From Verrucomicrobiota bacterium (GTDB lineage: Bacteria; Verrucomicrobiota; Verrucomicrobiia; Limisphaerales; UBA9464), in NCBI GenBank assembly GCA_025354845.1, contig JANXMD010000076.1, forward strand, positions 1 to 14,568: a stretch of 14,568 nt of DNA, in the 5' to 3' direction. Made by a program: the position numbers and the translations under genes. This document shows, one piece after another, positions 7,721 to 14,567 of this stretch. Position 1 is the first letter of the stretch. Every line of letters starts with the position of its first letter. The notes below the pieces were generated by a model, which saw only the letters and a program-made list of their open reading frames with translations, had not been told where the DNA came from and did not search any database.

Positions 7721-7762
7721 GCCAGCGACGTTGGCGCCCAGGGTACCGACTGGCAACGCTTC

Positions 7763-9184
7763 TCACTGCGCAGGCAACAGACGGTAAAATGCAGCGTTCG
7801 CCGGGACCGGCAGGAGATCTTGGAACATCGACACGGACCCCGCCGGGGCGCCGCCGACGGCTCCAAGGGAATCCCAGTCCGGGGCAGCAATCGACGAGGC
7901 TCGCTCCACCCGATACCCGCGCCCAAATTCCCCGGAAAACTGCAATCGAACGCCGTCAGCGCCTACTGAGGTCACTCGCAGATTTCCCGGCAGGATCGGC
8001 GGCGCAATCTGGCGCACCCGGAACAGGTAACCGCTGTCATTGCTCACCACCAACAGGTCGCCATTGGGCGCAAGGGTCACGGCGCGGGGTTGGCTGATCA
8101 CGTTCTTGGAATTTAGCGGAGGCCGGTCTCCATCGTTGATCAGGTAAGTATCCCCTTTCCCAGAACCCTGAACGTACCGGTGCAAGATTCCATGAACATC
8201 CACGTACCACACGTTCCCGTCCTTGTGGGCACACAGGAAGTAGGACCCGTCCGCCAGGAAGGCAATGCCCCGCGGCTGCTCAATGAAGCTGTGCAGCGCC
8301 TCCTGTCCGGTCGAGGCCTTGGGCTCGTTGACGTCACCGGTCATCCGGGTCCGTTGATTGACCCCATCGATCCGGAATAGTCCGGTCTCCAGTTTGGTCA
8401 GATCCTCTTCGGCGCGATCGGTCACCCAGAGTTTCCCGTCCAACGGATTCACCGCCAAGTTCGCGGGATTTCGAAACCCGACATCCGCGCTGCAAACCAC
8501 CCCAATGCCGCGCGATCGGGTCCACTGCTTGATCACCGCCCCGCTGGCCACCAAACTCGGCGGAATCGGCGGGTATTCGTGCGAGTAGTAGACCAACGAC
8601 TCATCCGGGCTCACCCACAACGCGCGTCCGGAAGGCATCCACGACGGGTCGGCATCGTTGACCACCGTGGTCATGATCCCCGCCCGATCCACCTTGCGGA
8701 TACGGTGGTTCCCCGGATCCAGCAGGTAAACCGTCCCGTCGGGAAACACGAACAACCCGTTCGGAAAACTGATTTGCAACGTGTGCGCCGGCGCCGGGCC
8801 ATCGCCGTTGAAGCCCGGTTCGTGGGTGCCGGCGAAGGTGCGGATGAGGCCATCGGACGAAATCTTCAAGATGGCGTGGCTCGCCTTGTCCGCGATGTAG
8901 GTATTTCCGAAGGCATCCGCCGCGGCAATGTGGGGATTGGACAGGCTGACATGCTTGGCGGCCATGCCCTCGTAGTCGGACAGCCAGAAATTGATCCCGG
9001 TTCCATCCGGGTTGGTGGTCACCGCATGGGCCACCCCGGCAAGCGTCGTCACCGGACCGTAGGACACCTCCACGTCCGAATACTCGCCCCCTTGGACAAC
9101 GTCACCCAAGCCCAGGACACCCATCCAACCGACCGCGAGAAAACGCCTGAAAGACAGCATGGTCCGGATTCCAAACAACCGCAT
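7763..9184 (-). CDS. Secreted NHL-repeat beta-propeller protein
   Basis: This 473-residue protein has an N-terminal signal peptide. Translation may start at the ATG at 9184 or at a second ATG at 9160 (MLSFRRFLAVGWMGVLGLG), which gives a more ordinary signal. At least five NHL-type blades are visible, for example HIAAADAFGNTYIADKASH, ISFPNGLFVFPDGTVYLLD followed by PGNHRIRKVD, NPANLAVNPLDGKLWVTD, QPRGIAFLADGSYF and QPRAVTLAPNGDLLVVSN. They should fold into a beta-propeller, a binding scaffold with no catalytic residues evident. The last 80 or so residues form a separate module (GYRVERASS, APDWDSLG, AFYRLLPAQ) that resembles the C-terminus of the lamin-tail protein at the start of the window. 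The ligand is unknown. A GGGGGA stretch about 10 bases upstream of the first ATG could act as a ribosome binding site. Confidence 0.85.
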   Translation of the reverse strand: MRLFGIRTMLSFRRFLAVGWMGVLGLGDVVQGGEYSDVEVSYGPVTTLAGVAHAVTTNPDGTGINFWLSDYEGMAAKHVSLSNPHIAAADAFGNTYIADKASHAILKISSDGLIRTFAGTHEPGFNGDGPAPAHTLQISFPNGLFVFPDGTVYLLDPGNHRIRKVDRAGIMTTVVNDADPSWMPSGRALWVSPDESLVYYSHEYPPIPPSLVASGAVIKQWTRSRGIGVVCSADVGFRNPANLAVNPLDGKLWVTDRAEEDLTKLETGLFRIDGVNQRTRMTGDVNEPKASTGQEALHSFIEQPRGIAFLADGSYFLCAHKDGNVWYVDVHGILHRYVQGSGKGDTYLINDGDRPPLNSKNVISQPRAVTLAPNGDLLVVSNDSGYLFRVRQIAPPILPGNLRVTSVGADGVRLQFSGEFGRGYRVERASSIAAPDWDSLGAVGGAPAGSVSMFQDLLPVPANAAFYRLLPAQ

Positions 9185-9245
9185 TCACCACGCGTCCCCC
9201 ACGACGAATGACGTGGGTTAAGAGGGCGTTTCCATCACCGTTCCG

Positions 9246-9989
9246 TCAAGACCGATGTCCGAATCCTGTCACACTCGACTCAGCGCGGTCTTTCCGCTCC
9301 TCCGCAGCTCGCCGGTGAATAAAACCCCAGACCCCCAACCCCACAACGGCCGCCGCGGCCCCGTGATACCCGGAGAACGGCCCAAAAAGTCTGGGCGTCG
9401 CCCGCCAGAACTCGTGCACAAACCGAAACACCCCGTAGCCGATGAGGTAGAGATGAAAGTGCTGCTTCGACAGGAGGCCACCGCGACGAAGGACCAAAAA
9501 AACGGCCAGCGCGACCCCATTGAACAGGATCTCCACCGGCACCGCCGGCCAACGCGGAACCCCGGCAGAATCCGTCAGCGTCCACCACGCCGCGCGCTCA
9601 CACACCTCTCCCAGGCAGCAGCCATGGAGCAGGCAGCCCACGCGTCCCACGATGACACCCACAGGAACGATGTAGGCAAACCAATCGCCGGTGGCACCGG
9701 CATACCCGGCCAATCGCTTCGCTCCTTCGACTCCGGCATAGCCACCCAGGAGCGCGCCCAAAACGGTCTTTCCCGTCAGCCACCGTTGGACCCAGTCCGG
9801 ATGCTGAAAATCACCCCAGCCGTCGATGAGCAGATACACCGCCTTCGCCCCCAGAAACGCACCGAGCAGCCCGCCGAAATAGACCAGCAACAGACGATCA
9901 TCGCGACGCGCCAGCCGGGTCCAGAAGACCGCACTGATCGCGATTCCCGCCAGCACCATCCAGCCATAATACGGGGGGGATTGATGCAT
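9246..9989 (-). CDS. Prolipoprotein diacylglyceryl transferase (Lgt) family, cysteine-rich variant
   Basis: This 247-residue polytopic membrane protein has hydrophobic segments at about 9-24, 33-56, 76-88, 104-125, 150-168, 179-192 and 208-225. Lgt-family marks are GLLGGYAGVEGAKRL-like glycines near 79-93, GRVGCLLHGCC at 115-125, an acidic VPVEILFN at 150-157, and FRFVHEFWR at 188-196. Classical Lgt has GRxGNFxN; here the Asn position is C119, with C124, C125 and C130 close by. True Lgt moves diacylglycerol from phosphatidylglycerol to a lipobox cysteine. This variant may have another acceptor and is unlikely to be the housekeeping copy. The start is the ATG at 9989 (MHQSPPYYGW), although the frame is open upstream through another gene. 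It is the last gene of a four-gene operon, 11 bp after the preceding stop. Confidence 0.82.
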   Translation of the reverse strand: MHQSPPYYGWMVLAGIAISAVFWTRLARRDDRLLLVYFGGLLGAFLGAKAVYLLIDGWGDFQHPDWVQRWLTGKTVLGALLGGYAGVEGAKRLAGYAGATGDWFAYIVPVGVIVGRVGCLLHGCCLGEVCERAAWWTLTDSAGVPRWPAVPVEILFNGVALAVFLVLRRGGLLSKQHFHLYLIGYGVFRFVHEFWRATPRLFGPFSGYHGAAAAVVGLGVWGFIHRRAAEERKDRAESSVTGFGHRS

Positions 9990-10000
9990 TCCACGAACGG

Positions 10001-10291
10001 CTAATGACCCACGCCCTTGCTGGAACAGGGGCTGCAACCCTGGCCCAGGATCAGCAATCCGTTCATTCCCATGAGCGCGAACGTCAGCACTCCCGCCAAG
10101 CGGGCATCGGAACGCCTGACCGCGAAGGCGGCAACCGAGCTGCATACTAGTGTGAACCCGATCAGCGCGGCAACGGCGGTGAATCGAGGGAGGGAGACGT
10201 CGAGACTTGAGGCAATCAGAACCGTCGCGTAGGGCAACAGGGCAATGCCAATCGCCCCAACCCGTGGAATTCGAGAGAGTAGGGATTTCAT
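10001..10291 (-). CDS. Small membrane protein with C-terminal CxxC, coupled to radical SAM gene
   Basis: This 96-residue protein is of a family I do not recognise. Three hydrophobic segments are visible at about 13-30, 37-57 and 65-84, followed by a short tail GQGCSPCSSKGVGH with C86 and C89 just outside the last helix. Its ATG overlaps the TGA of the radical SAM gene as ATGA (10291-10288), which implies translational coupling. The Lgt-family gene follows after 11 bp. The CxxC at a membrane boundary could bind a metal, act as a redox pair or serve as a thioether acceptor; the sequence does not decide. The frame is open further upstream, but those residues overlap the radical SAM gene and do not look like a protein N-terminus. 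Confidence 0.75.
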   Translation of the reverse strand: MKSLLSRIPRVGAIGIALLPYATVLIASSLDVSLPRFTAVAALIGFTLVCSSVAAFAVRRSDARLAGVLTFALMGMNGLLILGQGCSPCSSKGVGH

Positions 10292-11682
10292 GGTGCGGGA
10301 AGTGTGTCTGGGAATCCGGAATAGTACCGACAAAAGGAATCGAGTTTTCCGTCCGGGCGAATGACGTGGGTGCAGCACCGGTCGATCCGATCCTGATCCC
10401 AGGTCCAGGCATCCATGAACGGCTTCACCATGATTCGAAACGCCACGCTCGATTTCAATTCCAGCTGTTTCAGGAGCGCCCCCAGCGGCTCCGTCTCACA
10501 TCCGCACCGCGACAAATCGCTGAGCGTGTAGTGGATCTTGTCCTTCAGGAATCCCTGCAATTGCGTGAAATCGAGGAACTCGCTCACCGAATGCACGCGG
10601 TCGCCCAACCGCAAGAGATAGCCCAAGGTCGCGCAATTCGGATCGCCACAAGGCAGCGGGGTGAAATCGTCAAACGTCAACTTCCCGTCGGACTGTCCCA
10701 CCGCCGCGAGCAGGATATCCGCGGTATTCAGGCGGGCCTCCGATCCCCCTGTAGCAGACCCCTTGCGGGCTGCGGGATTCCGACCGGAACCGAAGACCGG
10801 TTGAAACGTGATCCCATGGATTGTGGAATGGGCCAGACCGAAGGCGATCGCTTCCCACACGTTCGGCAGGTTGTCCGCGGTAACCGTCATCGCCAGGGTC
10901 ACCGGCAGATTCATCGCCGCAGCGCGTTCGATCGCCCGGAGCCGCGTAGCGCGCAAATCCGCGCCGCGCAGGGCGTGCTGTCCCGCCGCCTGCACGCCGT
11001 CGAACTGCAGGTAGAACTGCACCTTCCCCCGGGCCATCGCCATGGCCAGGCGGTCGCGGAAGGCATCGTCGTGGGCGAGTTTCACCCCGTTGGTGTTGAC
11101 CAACGCGTAGTCGATGCGTGGATGCGTCTGGACCCATTCCAAGAGTTCGAAGAACTCCGGATGCAGGGTCGGTTCGCCGCCGGACAATTGCAGAATCTCG
11201 ATGCCGCCTTTGCGCGCGATCACGCCCTCGATGCGCGTCTTCAATTCCTCGAGCGGAACCGCATCCACCCGCCCGCCGGGGCTCAACGGCGAATCGGCAT
11301 AACAGGTCGGGCAGGACAGGTTGCAGGAGCGAACGATCTCGATCAGCGCGAGGCAGGTGGAAAGGGTCTCAAACGGATCCCCCGCCCGGCCTGCGGCGTT
11401 ACGCCCCAAGGTTCCCGATTCACCGCCTTCCGCCGTGCAGCAGGCGCCGCCGCTGCAACAACTCCCCTCACCCGCACCCTTCGCCAACCAGTAGAACCGA
11501 GCATCCGATGCGAGGCACGCCGAAGACTCCCCGTGTTCGGGACAGACGCGTCGCAGATGGACCCGCGCCGGACGAACTCCTTCGCGCCACACCTCGCCTG
11601 GCACTTCCTTCTGACACACGGGACAGCGGGTGGTCGTGCGCTTGAGCAATTCGCGGGACGGACTGAGGGCGATGGAATTCAC
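10288..11682 (-). CDS. Radical SAM enzyme, Tes/MJ0619-like (COG1964 type)
   Basis: This protein has about 464 residues. An N-terminal metal-binding domain has C20-P-V-C23 and C47-PEHG-51. The radical SAM core motif is C120-NLS-C124-PT-C127, with LSGGEPTLHPEF for SAM binding. Family cysteines lie in LPCGDPNC, RCGCETEP, DRCCTHV (C436/C437) and SFCRYYS (C451), and KPFMDAWTWDQDRI is also a family mark. The family includes archaeal tetraether lipid synthase and the dihydropterin-modifying MJ0619, enzymes that join or methylate unactivated carbons. Instead of the usual CPxDCGLCPxH auxiliary motif there is SCCSGGACC at 74-82. The start is placed at the GTG at 11682, 20 bp after the upstream stop and 19 residues before the first CPxC; the open frame further upstream overlaps another gene. 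The substrate is unknown; a membrane lipid is the leading guess from context. Confidence 0.85.
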   Translation of the reverse strand: MNSIALSPSRELLKRTTTRCPVCQKEVPGEVWREGVRPARVHLRRVCPEHGESSACLASDARFYWLAKGAGEGSCCSGGACCTAEGGESGTLGRNAAGRAGDPFETLSTCLALIEIVRSCNLSCPTCYADSPLSPGGRVDAVPLEELKTRIEGVIARKGGIEILQLSGGEPTLHPEFFELLEWVQTHPRIDYALVNTNGVKLAHDDAFRDRLAMAMARGKVQFYLQFDGVQAAGQHALRGADLRATRLRAIERAAAMNLPVTLAMTVTADNLPNVWEAIAFGLAHSTIHGITFQPVFGSGRNPAARKGSATGGSEARLNTADILLAAVGQSDGKLTFDDFTPLPCGDPNCATLGYLLRLGDRVHSVSEFLDFTQLQGFLKDKIHYTLSDLSRCGCETEPLGALLKQLELKSSVAFRIMVKPFMDAWTWDQDRIDRCCTHVIRPDGKLDSFCRYYSGFPDTLPAP

Positions 11683-11702
11683 GAGAAAGGCCGAGTTCGG
11701 GA

Positions 11703-12014
11703 TTAGGAGCGGATGGGATTGACCAAGCCACAACCCACCAGAGTGAGGATGAAACTCACGATCACGCATCCGGTGGAGAAGGCCAAGAAGCCAACAACCC
11801 GGGCAGCCGGCGTGCGCGTCATTGAACGAGTCAGGATAGCTCCCGCCCCCACGCCACAGAGCACGGGTGCTCCAAAGAAAACCGGGATCATTGCCTCTGA
11901 ATTCTTGAGCAACGACCAGAGCACCACATACAGCAGGGCCGGGAGAATTAGGAGCCCGAGGGCTACTCCAATCTCCTTGGAGCGCCGGACTGAAGGCGGA
12001 TTCGGTTCGTCCAT
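11703..12014 (-). CDS. Small three-helix membrane protein, first gene of the radical SAM operon
   Basis: This 103-residue protein has a short charged N-terminus (MDEPNPPSVRRSKE) and three strongly hydrophobic segments at about 15-35, 42-62 and 71-97, the last with two cysteines (STGC, LVGCG). I do not recognise the family. It starts at an ATG with a GGAGGGG sequence about 16 bases upstream, which is further than usual. The radical SAM start follows its stop by 20 bp. It could be a membrane partner or regulator of that enzyme. The hydrophobic pattern supports a real gene over the antisense frame, which is basic and low in complexity. Confidence 0.7.
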   Translation of the reverse strand: MDEPNPPSVRRSKEIGVALGLLILPALLYVVLWSLLKNSEAMIPVFFGAPVLCGVGAGAILTRSMTRTPAARVVGFLAFSTGCVIVSFILTLVGCGLVNPIRS

Positions 12015-12048
12015 GAGAAAGTTCTAGCAACCCCTCCAAACAACGGTG

Positions 12049-12085
12049 AATCGATTCTCATTTCCCTGGAATCGATTAAATCGAT
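12049..12085. promoter_or_regulatory. Cluster of AATCGATT palindromes, candidate operator of the radical SAM operon
   Basis: Perfect 8-bp palindromes AATCGATT occur at 12049-12056 and 12070-12077, exactly 21 bp apart (two helical turns), with a third near copy AATCGATg at 12079-12086. They lie 35-71 bp upstream of the first ATG of the operon (12014) in the 126-bp gap after lysR. This suggests a repressor or activator site. I could not assign a promoter with confidence. Confidence 0.45.
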
Positions 12086-12140
12086 GTTCCCAACCTCGCG
12101 AGGCACCCCAGCCCTAGACCGTTGTGTCGGCGAGGGCAAA

Positions 12141-13046
12141 TCACCCGCGTTCTCGATCAGACTTGGCCGCGCGCCGGATGGCGTCGAGGAAGTGCCTGGC
12201 ATCTTCCCCGAGCGCGCCCCGGACCCACGCAGCACCAATCTGAAGCGGCTTCGGCCTTGGGGACAACGGCTTCAATCGAAGTCGCGGTCCGGCTACGCAC
12301 CCAAGGGACTCGGTCACCACCGCAACTCCGGTGCCCGCCTCCACCGCTGCAATCAGGCTCGCCACACTGTCGTGTTCCTCGGCGATTTGCGGCTTGGGAC
12401 GAACCCCAGCGAACAGCGCCTCCAACGATTCATGGTAGTCGGGGTATTCAGTCCGCGAAAACACCACCAACGGCTGCGCCGCGGCCTCGCGCACCGTCAC
12501 CTCCCTCCGCCGAGCCAACGGGTGGCGTGGCGACATGGCCAGAATCATTTCACCGGTCGCCAGCGCCTCAAATTCCAGACCTCGCAACCGCTGCGGCGCC
12601 GGGCAGACGACAAACGCCAGTTGCAGTTTGCCCGCCCGCAATCCCGACAACATCTCGGTGGTGGAAAGATCGTGCAGCCGCACCTTTACTCCGGGGTGTT
12701 CCGCCTGGAAGGTCCGCAAGGCTGGCGGCAGAATTCGCACCGTGGGCGACATGGCATACCCGACGTGCAAGTCACCGCGTCCCGACGGAACCGACGCACG
12801 AGCCCGCTCCACCGCCTCTTTCACCCGTTCCAACACCAGACGCGACTCCTTCAGGAACACCCGGCCGGCCGGAGTCAGCGTCACCGAGTGCGCCGCCCGT
12901 TCCAGCAACGCAAACCCAAGCTCCTCCTCCAAATCGCGAATCTGCCGACTCAAGGCCGGTTGCGACACATGGAGCGTCAGCGCCGCGCGCGAGACGTTCT
13001 CCGCCTCACCGACCGCGACGAAATACCGCAAATGCCGGAGTTCCAT
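12141..13046 (-). CDS. LysR-family transcriptional regulator
   Basis: This 301-residue protein has the LysR winged-helix DNA-binding domain at residues 1-60 (MELRHLRYFVAV, HVSQPALSRQIRDLEEELG, LTPAG), a linker helix, and a periplasmic-binding-protein-like effector domain from about 90 (GDLHVGYAMSPTV to VAVVTESLG). Family length is 290-310. The ATG at 13046 is preferred because LysR proteins typically begin at MELRHL and because the operator overlaps the alternative ATG at 13058. It is transcribed divergently from the pirin gene, the usual arrangement for a LysR regulator and its target. The inducer is unknown; a quinone or aromatic compound is a reasonable guess from the target genes. Confidence 0.93.
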   Translation of the reverse strand: MELRHLRYFVAVGEAENVSRAALTLHVSQPALSRQIRDLEEELGFALLERAAHSVTLTPAGRVFLKESRLVLERVKEAVERARASVPSGRGDLHVGYAMSPTVRILPPALRTFQAEHPGVKVRLHDLSTTEMLSGLRAGKLQLAFVVCPAPQRLRGLEFEALATGEMILAMSPRHPLARRREVTVREAAAQPLVVFSRTEYPDYHESLEALFAGVRPKPQIAEEHDSVASLIAAVEAGTGVAVVTESLGCVAGPRLRLKPLSPRPKPLQIGAAWVRGALGEDARHFLDAIRRAAKSDRERG

Positions 13047-13052
13047 AAAAGG

Positions 13053-13075
13053 GAGCATACCTTTCAGGCATGCTC
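13053..13075. promoter_or_regulatory. LysR-type operator (GAGCAT-N11-ATGCTC) in the lysR-pirin divergent region
   Basis: This perfect 6-bp inverted repeat is separated by 11 bases and contains the T-N11-A core (T13058, A13070) known for LysR regulators. It lies just upstream of the lysR ATG at 13046 and 55 bp upstream of the pirin ATG. A direct repeat TCAGGCA at 13064-13070 and 13074-13080, spaced one helical turn, overlaps it and could be a second contact site. Confidence 0.65.
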
Positions 13076-13129
13076 AGGCAAGCAACTCGGTCTTTCCCGT
13101 AGTGCCCAGCGACGTGCCAAGGTTTGGGT

Positions 13130-13888
13130 ATGACAACGACATCGAAGACGACGACCCCAACACCCGATGGCACTCCGGCCACGGCGGCGGCGGGATTGGT
13201 CATCCGCCGCAGTGCGGAGCGCGGCCACGCCAATCACGGCTGGTTGGAATCCTACCACACCTTCAGCTTCGCCGATTACCACGATCCACGCTGGATGGGC
13301 TTCCGCAGTTTGCGGGTGATCAACGACGACCTCGTCCTGCCCGGCATGGGATTCGGCACCCATCCCCACCGCGACATGGAGATCATCACCTACGTCCTTC
13401 GAGGGTCCCTGCAGCATAAGGACTCCATGGGCAACGGCCGGATCATTCGTCCCGGCGACGTGCAGTACATGGCGGCGGGGAGTGGCGTCATGCACAGCGA
13501 GTTCAATCCGTCTGCGGACGAGGCAACTCATCTGCTCCAAATCTGGATCCAGCCCAACCGGCGCGGCGTGACGCCCCGGTACGAGGAGCGTTCCTTCAGC
13601 AATGCGACCACCGGTGTTCTCCATAAGGTGGCGGGTCCGACCGGAGATGCCGGCTCGATCGCCATCCACCAGGACGCCGAACTGTGGCTGGCCAAGCTGG
13701 AGGCTGGGCAGACCGTGGCCCATACCGTAGGTGCGGGCCGTCACGTGTGGTTGCATGTCGCCGAAGGTGAAGTCCGAATCGGCGACACCACACTGAAGGG
13801 CGGCGACGCCCTCGCCATCACCGAACCCTGCACCCTATCGATCCAAGCTTCCGCCACCTCCCAAATCCTCCTCTTCAACCTCGCCTAA
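13130..13888 (+). CDS. Pirin family protein (quercetin 2,3-dioxygenase-like cupin)
   Basis: This 252-residue bicupin matches pirin/YhhW. The metal-binding residues are H78 and H80 in GTHPHRDME, and H122 and E124 in VMHSEFN. Other pirin marks are HTFSFADYHDPRWMGFRSLRV-like sequence at about 43-63, LRGSLQHKDSMGN at 90-102 and LLQIWIQP. Bacterial pirins of this type oxidise quercetin-like flavonols or act as metal-dependent redox sensors. The ATG at 13130 has AAGG eight bases upstream and is preferred over an in-frame TTG at 13124. A Thr/Ala-rich tail of about 22 residues precedes the fold and is probably disordered. It is divergent from lysR and followed after 44 bp by a flavodoxin-fold reductase. 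Confidence 0.93.
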   Translation: MTTTSKTTTPTPDGTPATAAAGLVIRRSAERGHANHGWLESYHTFSFADYHDPRWMGFRSLRVINDDLVLPGMGFGTHPHRDMEIITYVLRGSLQHKDSMGNGRIIRPGDVQYMAAGSGVMHSEFNPSADEATHLLQIWIQPNRRGVTPRYEERSFSNATTGVLHKVAGPTGDAGSIAIHQDAELWLAKLEAGQTVAHTVGAGRHVWLHVAEGEVRIGDTTLKGGDALAITEPCTLSIQASATSQILLFNLA

Positions 13889-13906
13889 TCTCCGATCTCC
13901 CATCTC

Positions 13907-13930
13907 CGAACTACGAACTACGAACTACGA
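13907..13930. repeat. Tandem heptamer CGAACTA x3 plus partial, before the flavodoxin gene
   Basis: Three perfect copies of CGAACTA (13907-13913, 13914-13920, 13921-13927) and a partial CGA end 2 bp before the ATG at 13933. They occupy the place of a ribosome binding site, and none is visible. The bases before them also hold CTCCGA/ATCTCC repeats. Confidence 0.85.
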
Positions 13931-13932
13931 TT

Positions 13933-14505
13933 ATGTCCCTCGTCACCATCATTCACTTCTCCGGTTCCGGTCACACCACCAAGCTCGCCGATTCGCTCGC
14001 CCATGGAGCAGCCTCCGTCGCAGGGGTCCGCTCGCAGGTGCTCAGCATCTCGGGCGACGACATCGAAAAAGGCCGCTACAAGAACGACGCGATTTTGGCC
14101 CACCTCGACGCCAGTGACGCCATCGTGTTTGGCAGTCCGACCTACATGGGTGGACCGGCGGCGCAGTTCAAGGCCTTCGCCGACGCCACCGCGGGGCGTT
14201 GGTTCGCCAGTGGCTGGCGCGACAAGCTCGCGGCGGGATTCACCGTCTCGGGCTCCCCGAGCGGCGACAAACTCAACACGCTTCACTACTTCTTCACCCT
14301 CGCGATGCAGCACGGGATGATCTGGGCGGGCGTGCCGGAGACGCCTTACAACGCCGAGGGCGTGAATCGACTCGGGAGCAACAGTGGCGCCATGGGCCAG
14401 GCCGGCCAGGAACCGACCGACGTGGCGCCCAATGCCGCTGACAAACTCACCGCTGAACGCCTCGGCGAGCGCATCGGCCGCCTCGCGCTCAAGCTGAAGG
14501 CCTGA
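13933..14505 (+). CDS. Flavodoxin-fold NAD(P)H-dependent oxidoreductase
   Basis: This 190-residue protein has a Rossmann-like flavodoxin fold. The FMN phosphate loop is SGSGHTTKLA at 10-19, the flavin-contact loop is GSPTYMGGPAAQFKAFAD at 67-84, and the segment TVSGSPSGDKLNTLHYFF with HGMIWAGVP (about 104-135) is typical of WrbA/NADPH-dependent FMN reductase relatives. It is expected to reduce quinones or similar electrophiles by two electrons in the cytoplasm. It is shorter and sequence-divergent enough from WrbA that I give no symbol. It follows the pirin gene by 44 bp on the same strand and probably shares its LysR control. It has no Shine-Dalgarno; a tandem heptamer repeat runs up to the start. 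Confidence 0.9.
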   Translation: MSLVTIIHFSGSGHTTKLADSLAHGAASVAGVRSQVLSISGDDIEKGRYKNDAILAHLDASDAIVFGSPTYMGGPAAQFKAFADATAGRWFASGWRDKLAAGFTVSGSPSGDKLNTLHYFFTLAMQHGMIWAGVPETPYNAEGVNRLGSNSGAMGQAGQEPTDVAPNAADKLTAERLGERIGRLALKLKA

Positions 14506-14538
14506 CATCAAGAGCTACCGCGGCAGCGTCGCGGAGTG

Positions 14539-14567
14539 CGCGAGTCCTCTCGCGCTCTCGACTCGCG
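14539..14567. repeat. Inverted repeat CGCGAGTC-N13-GACTCGCG at window edge
   Basis: A perfect 8-bp inverted repeat lies 33 bp after the flavodoxin-fold gene stop. It may be its terminator stem or part of an interspersed palindromic repeat. The sequence after it is cut off, so a T-run cannot be checked. Confidence 0.4.

Noticed and set aside
9973..9979. C7 homopolymer in codons 4-6 of the Lgt-like gene as a phase-variation tract
   Set aside because: Seven bases in a proline-coding stretch of a GC-rich gene is weak evidence without strain data.
10004..10412. N-terminal extension of the Lgt-like frame up to 10412
   Set aside because: It overlaps the coupled 96-residue gene and the end of the radical SAM gene; the membrane protein begins naturally at MHQSPPYYGW.
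10207..11706. 499-residue plus-strand open frame opposite the radical SAM gene
   Set aside because: Basic low-complexity composition; the minus strand carries the conserved cysteine motifs.
11703..12039. N-terminal extension of the radical SAM frame up to 12039
   Set aside because: The extension overlaps a hydrophobic small gene in a different frame and has no family similarity; related proteins begin about 15-20 residues before the first CPxC.
12094..12103. CCTCGCGAGG palindrome as a lysR terminator
   Set aside because: There is no loop and no T-run after it on the minus strand.
12084..13419. Plus-strand open frames opposite lysR and running into the pirin gene in another frame
   Set aside because: Composition is Arg/Pro/Ser-rich, and the LysR and pirin readings match known families along their full length.
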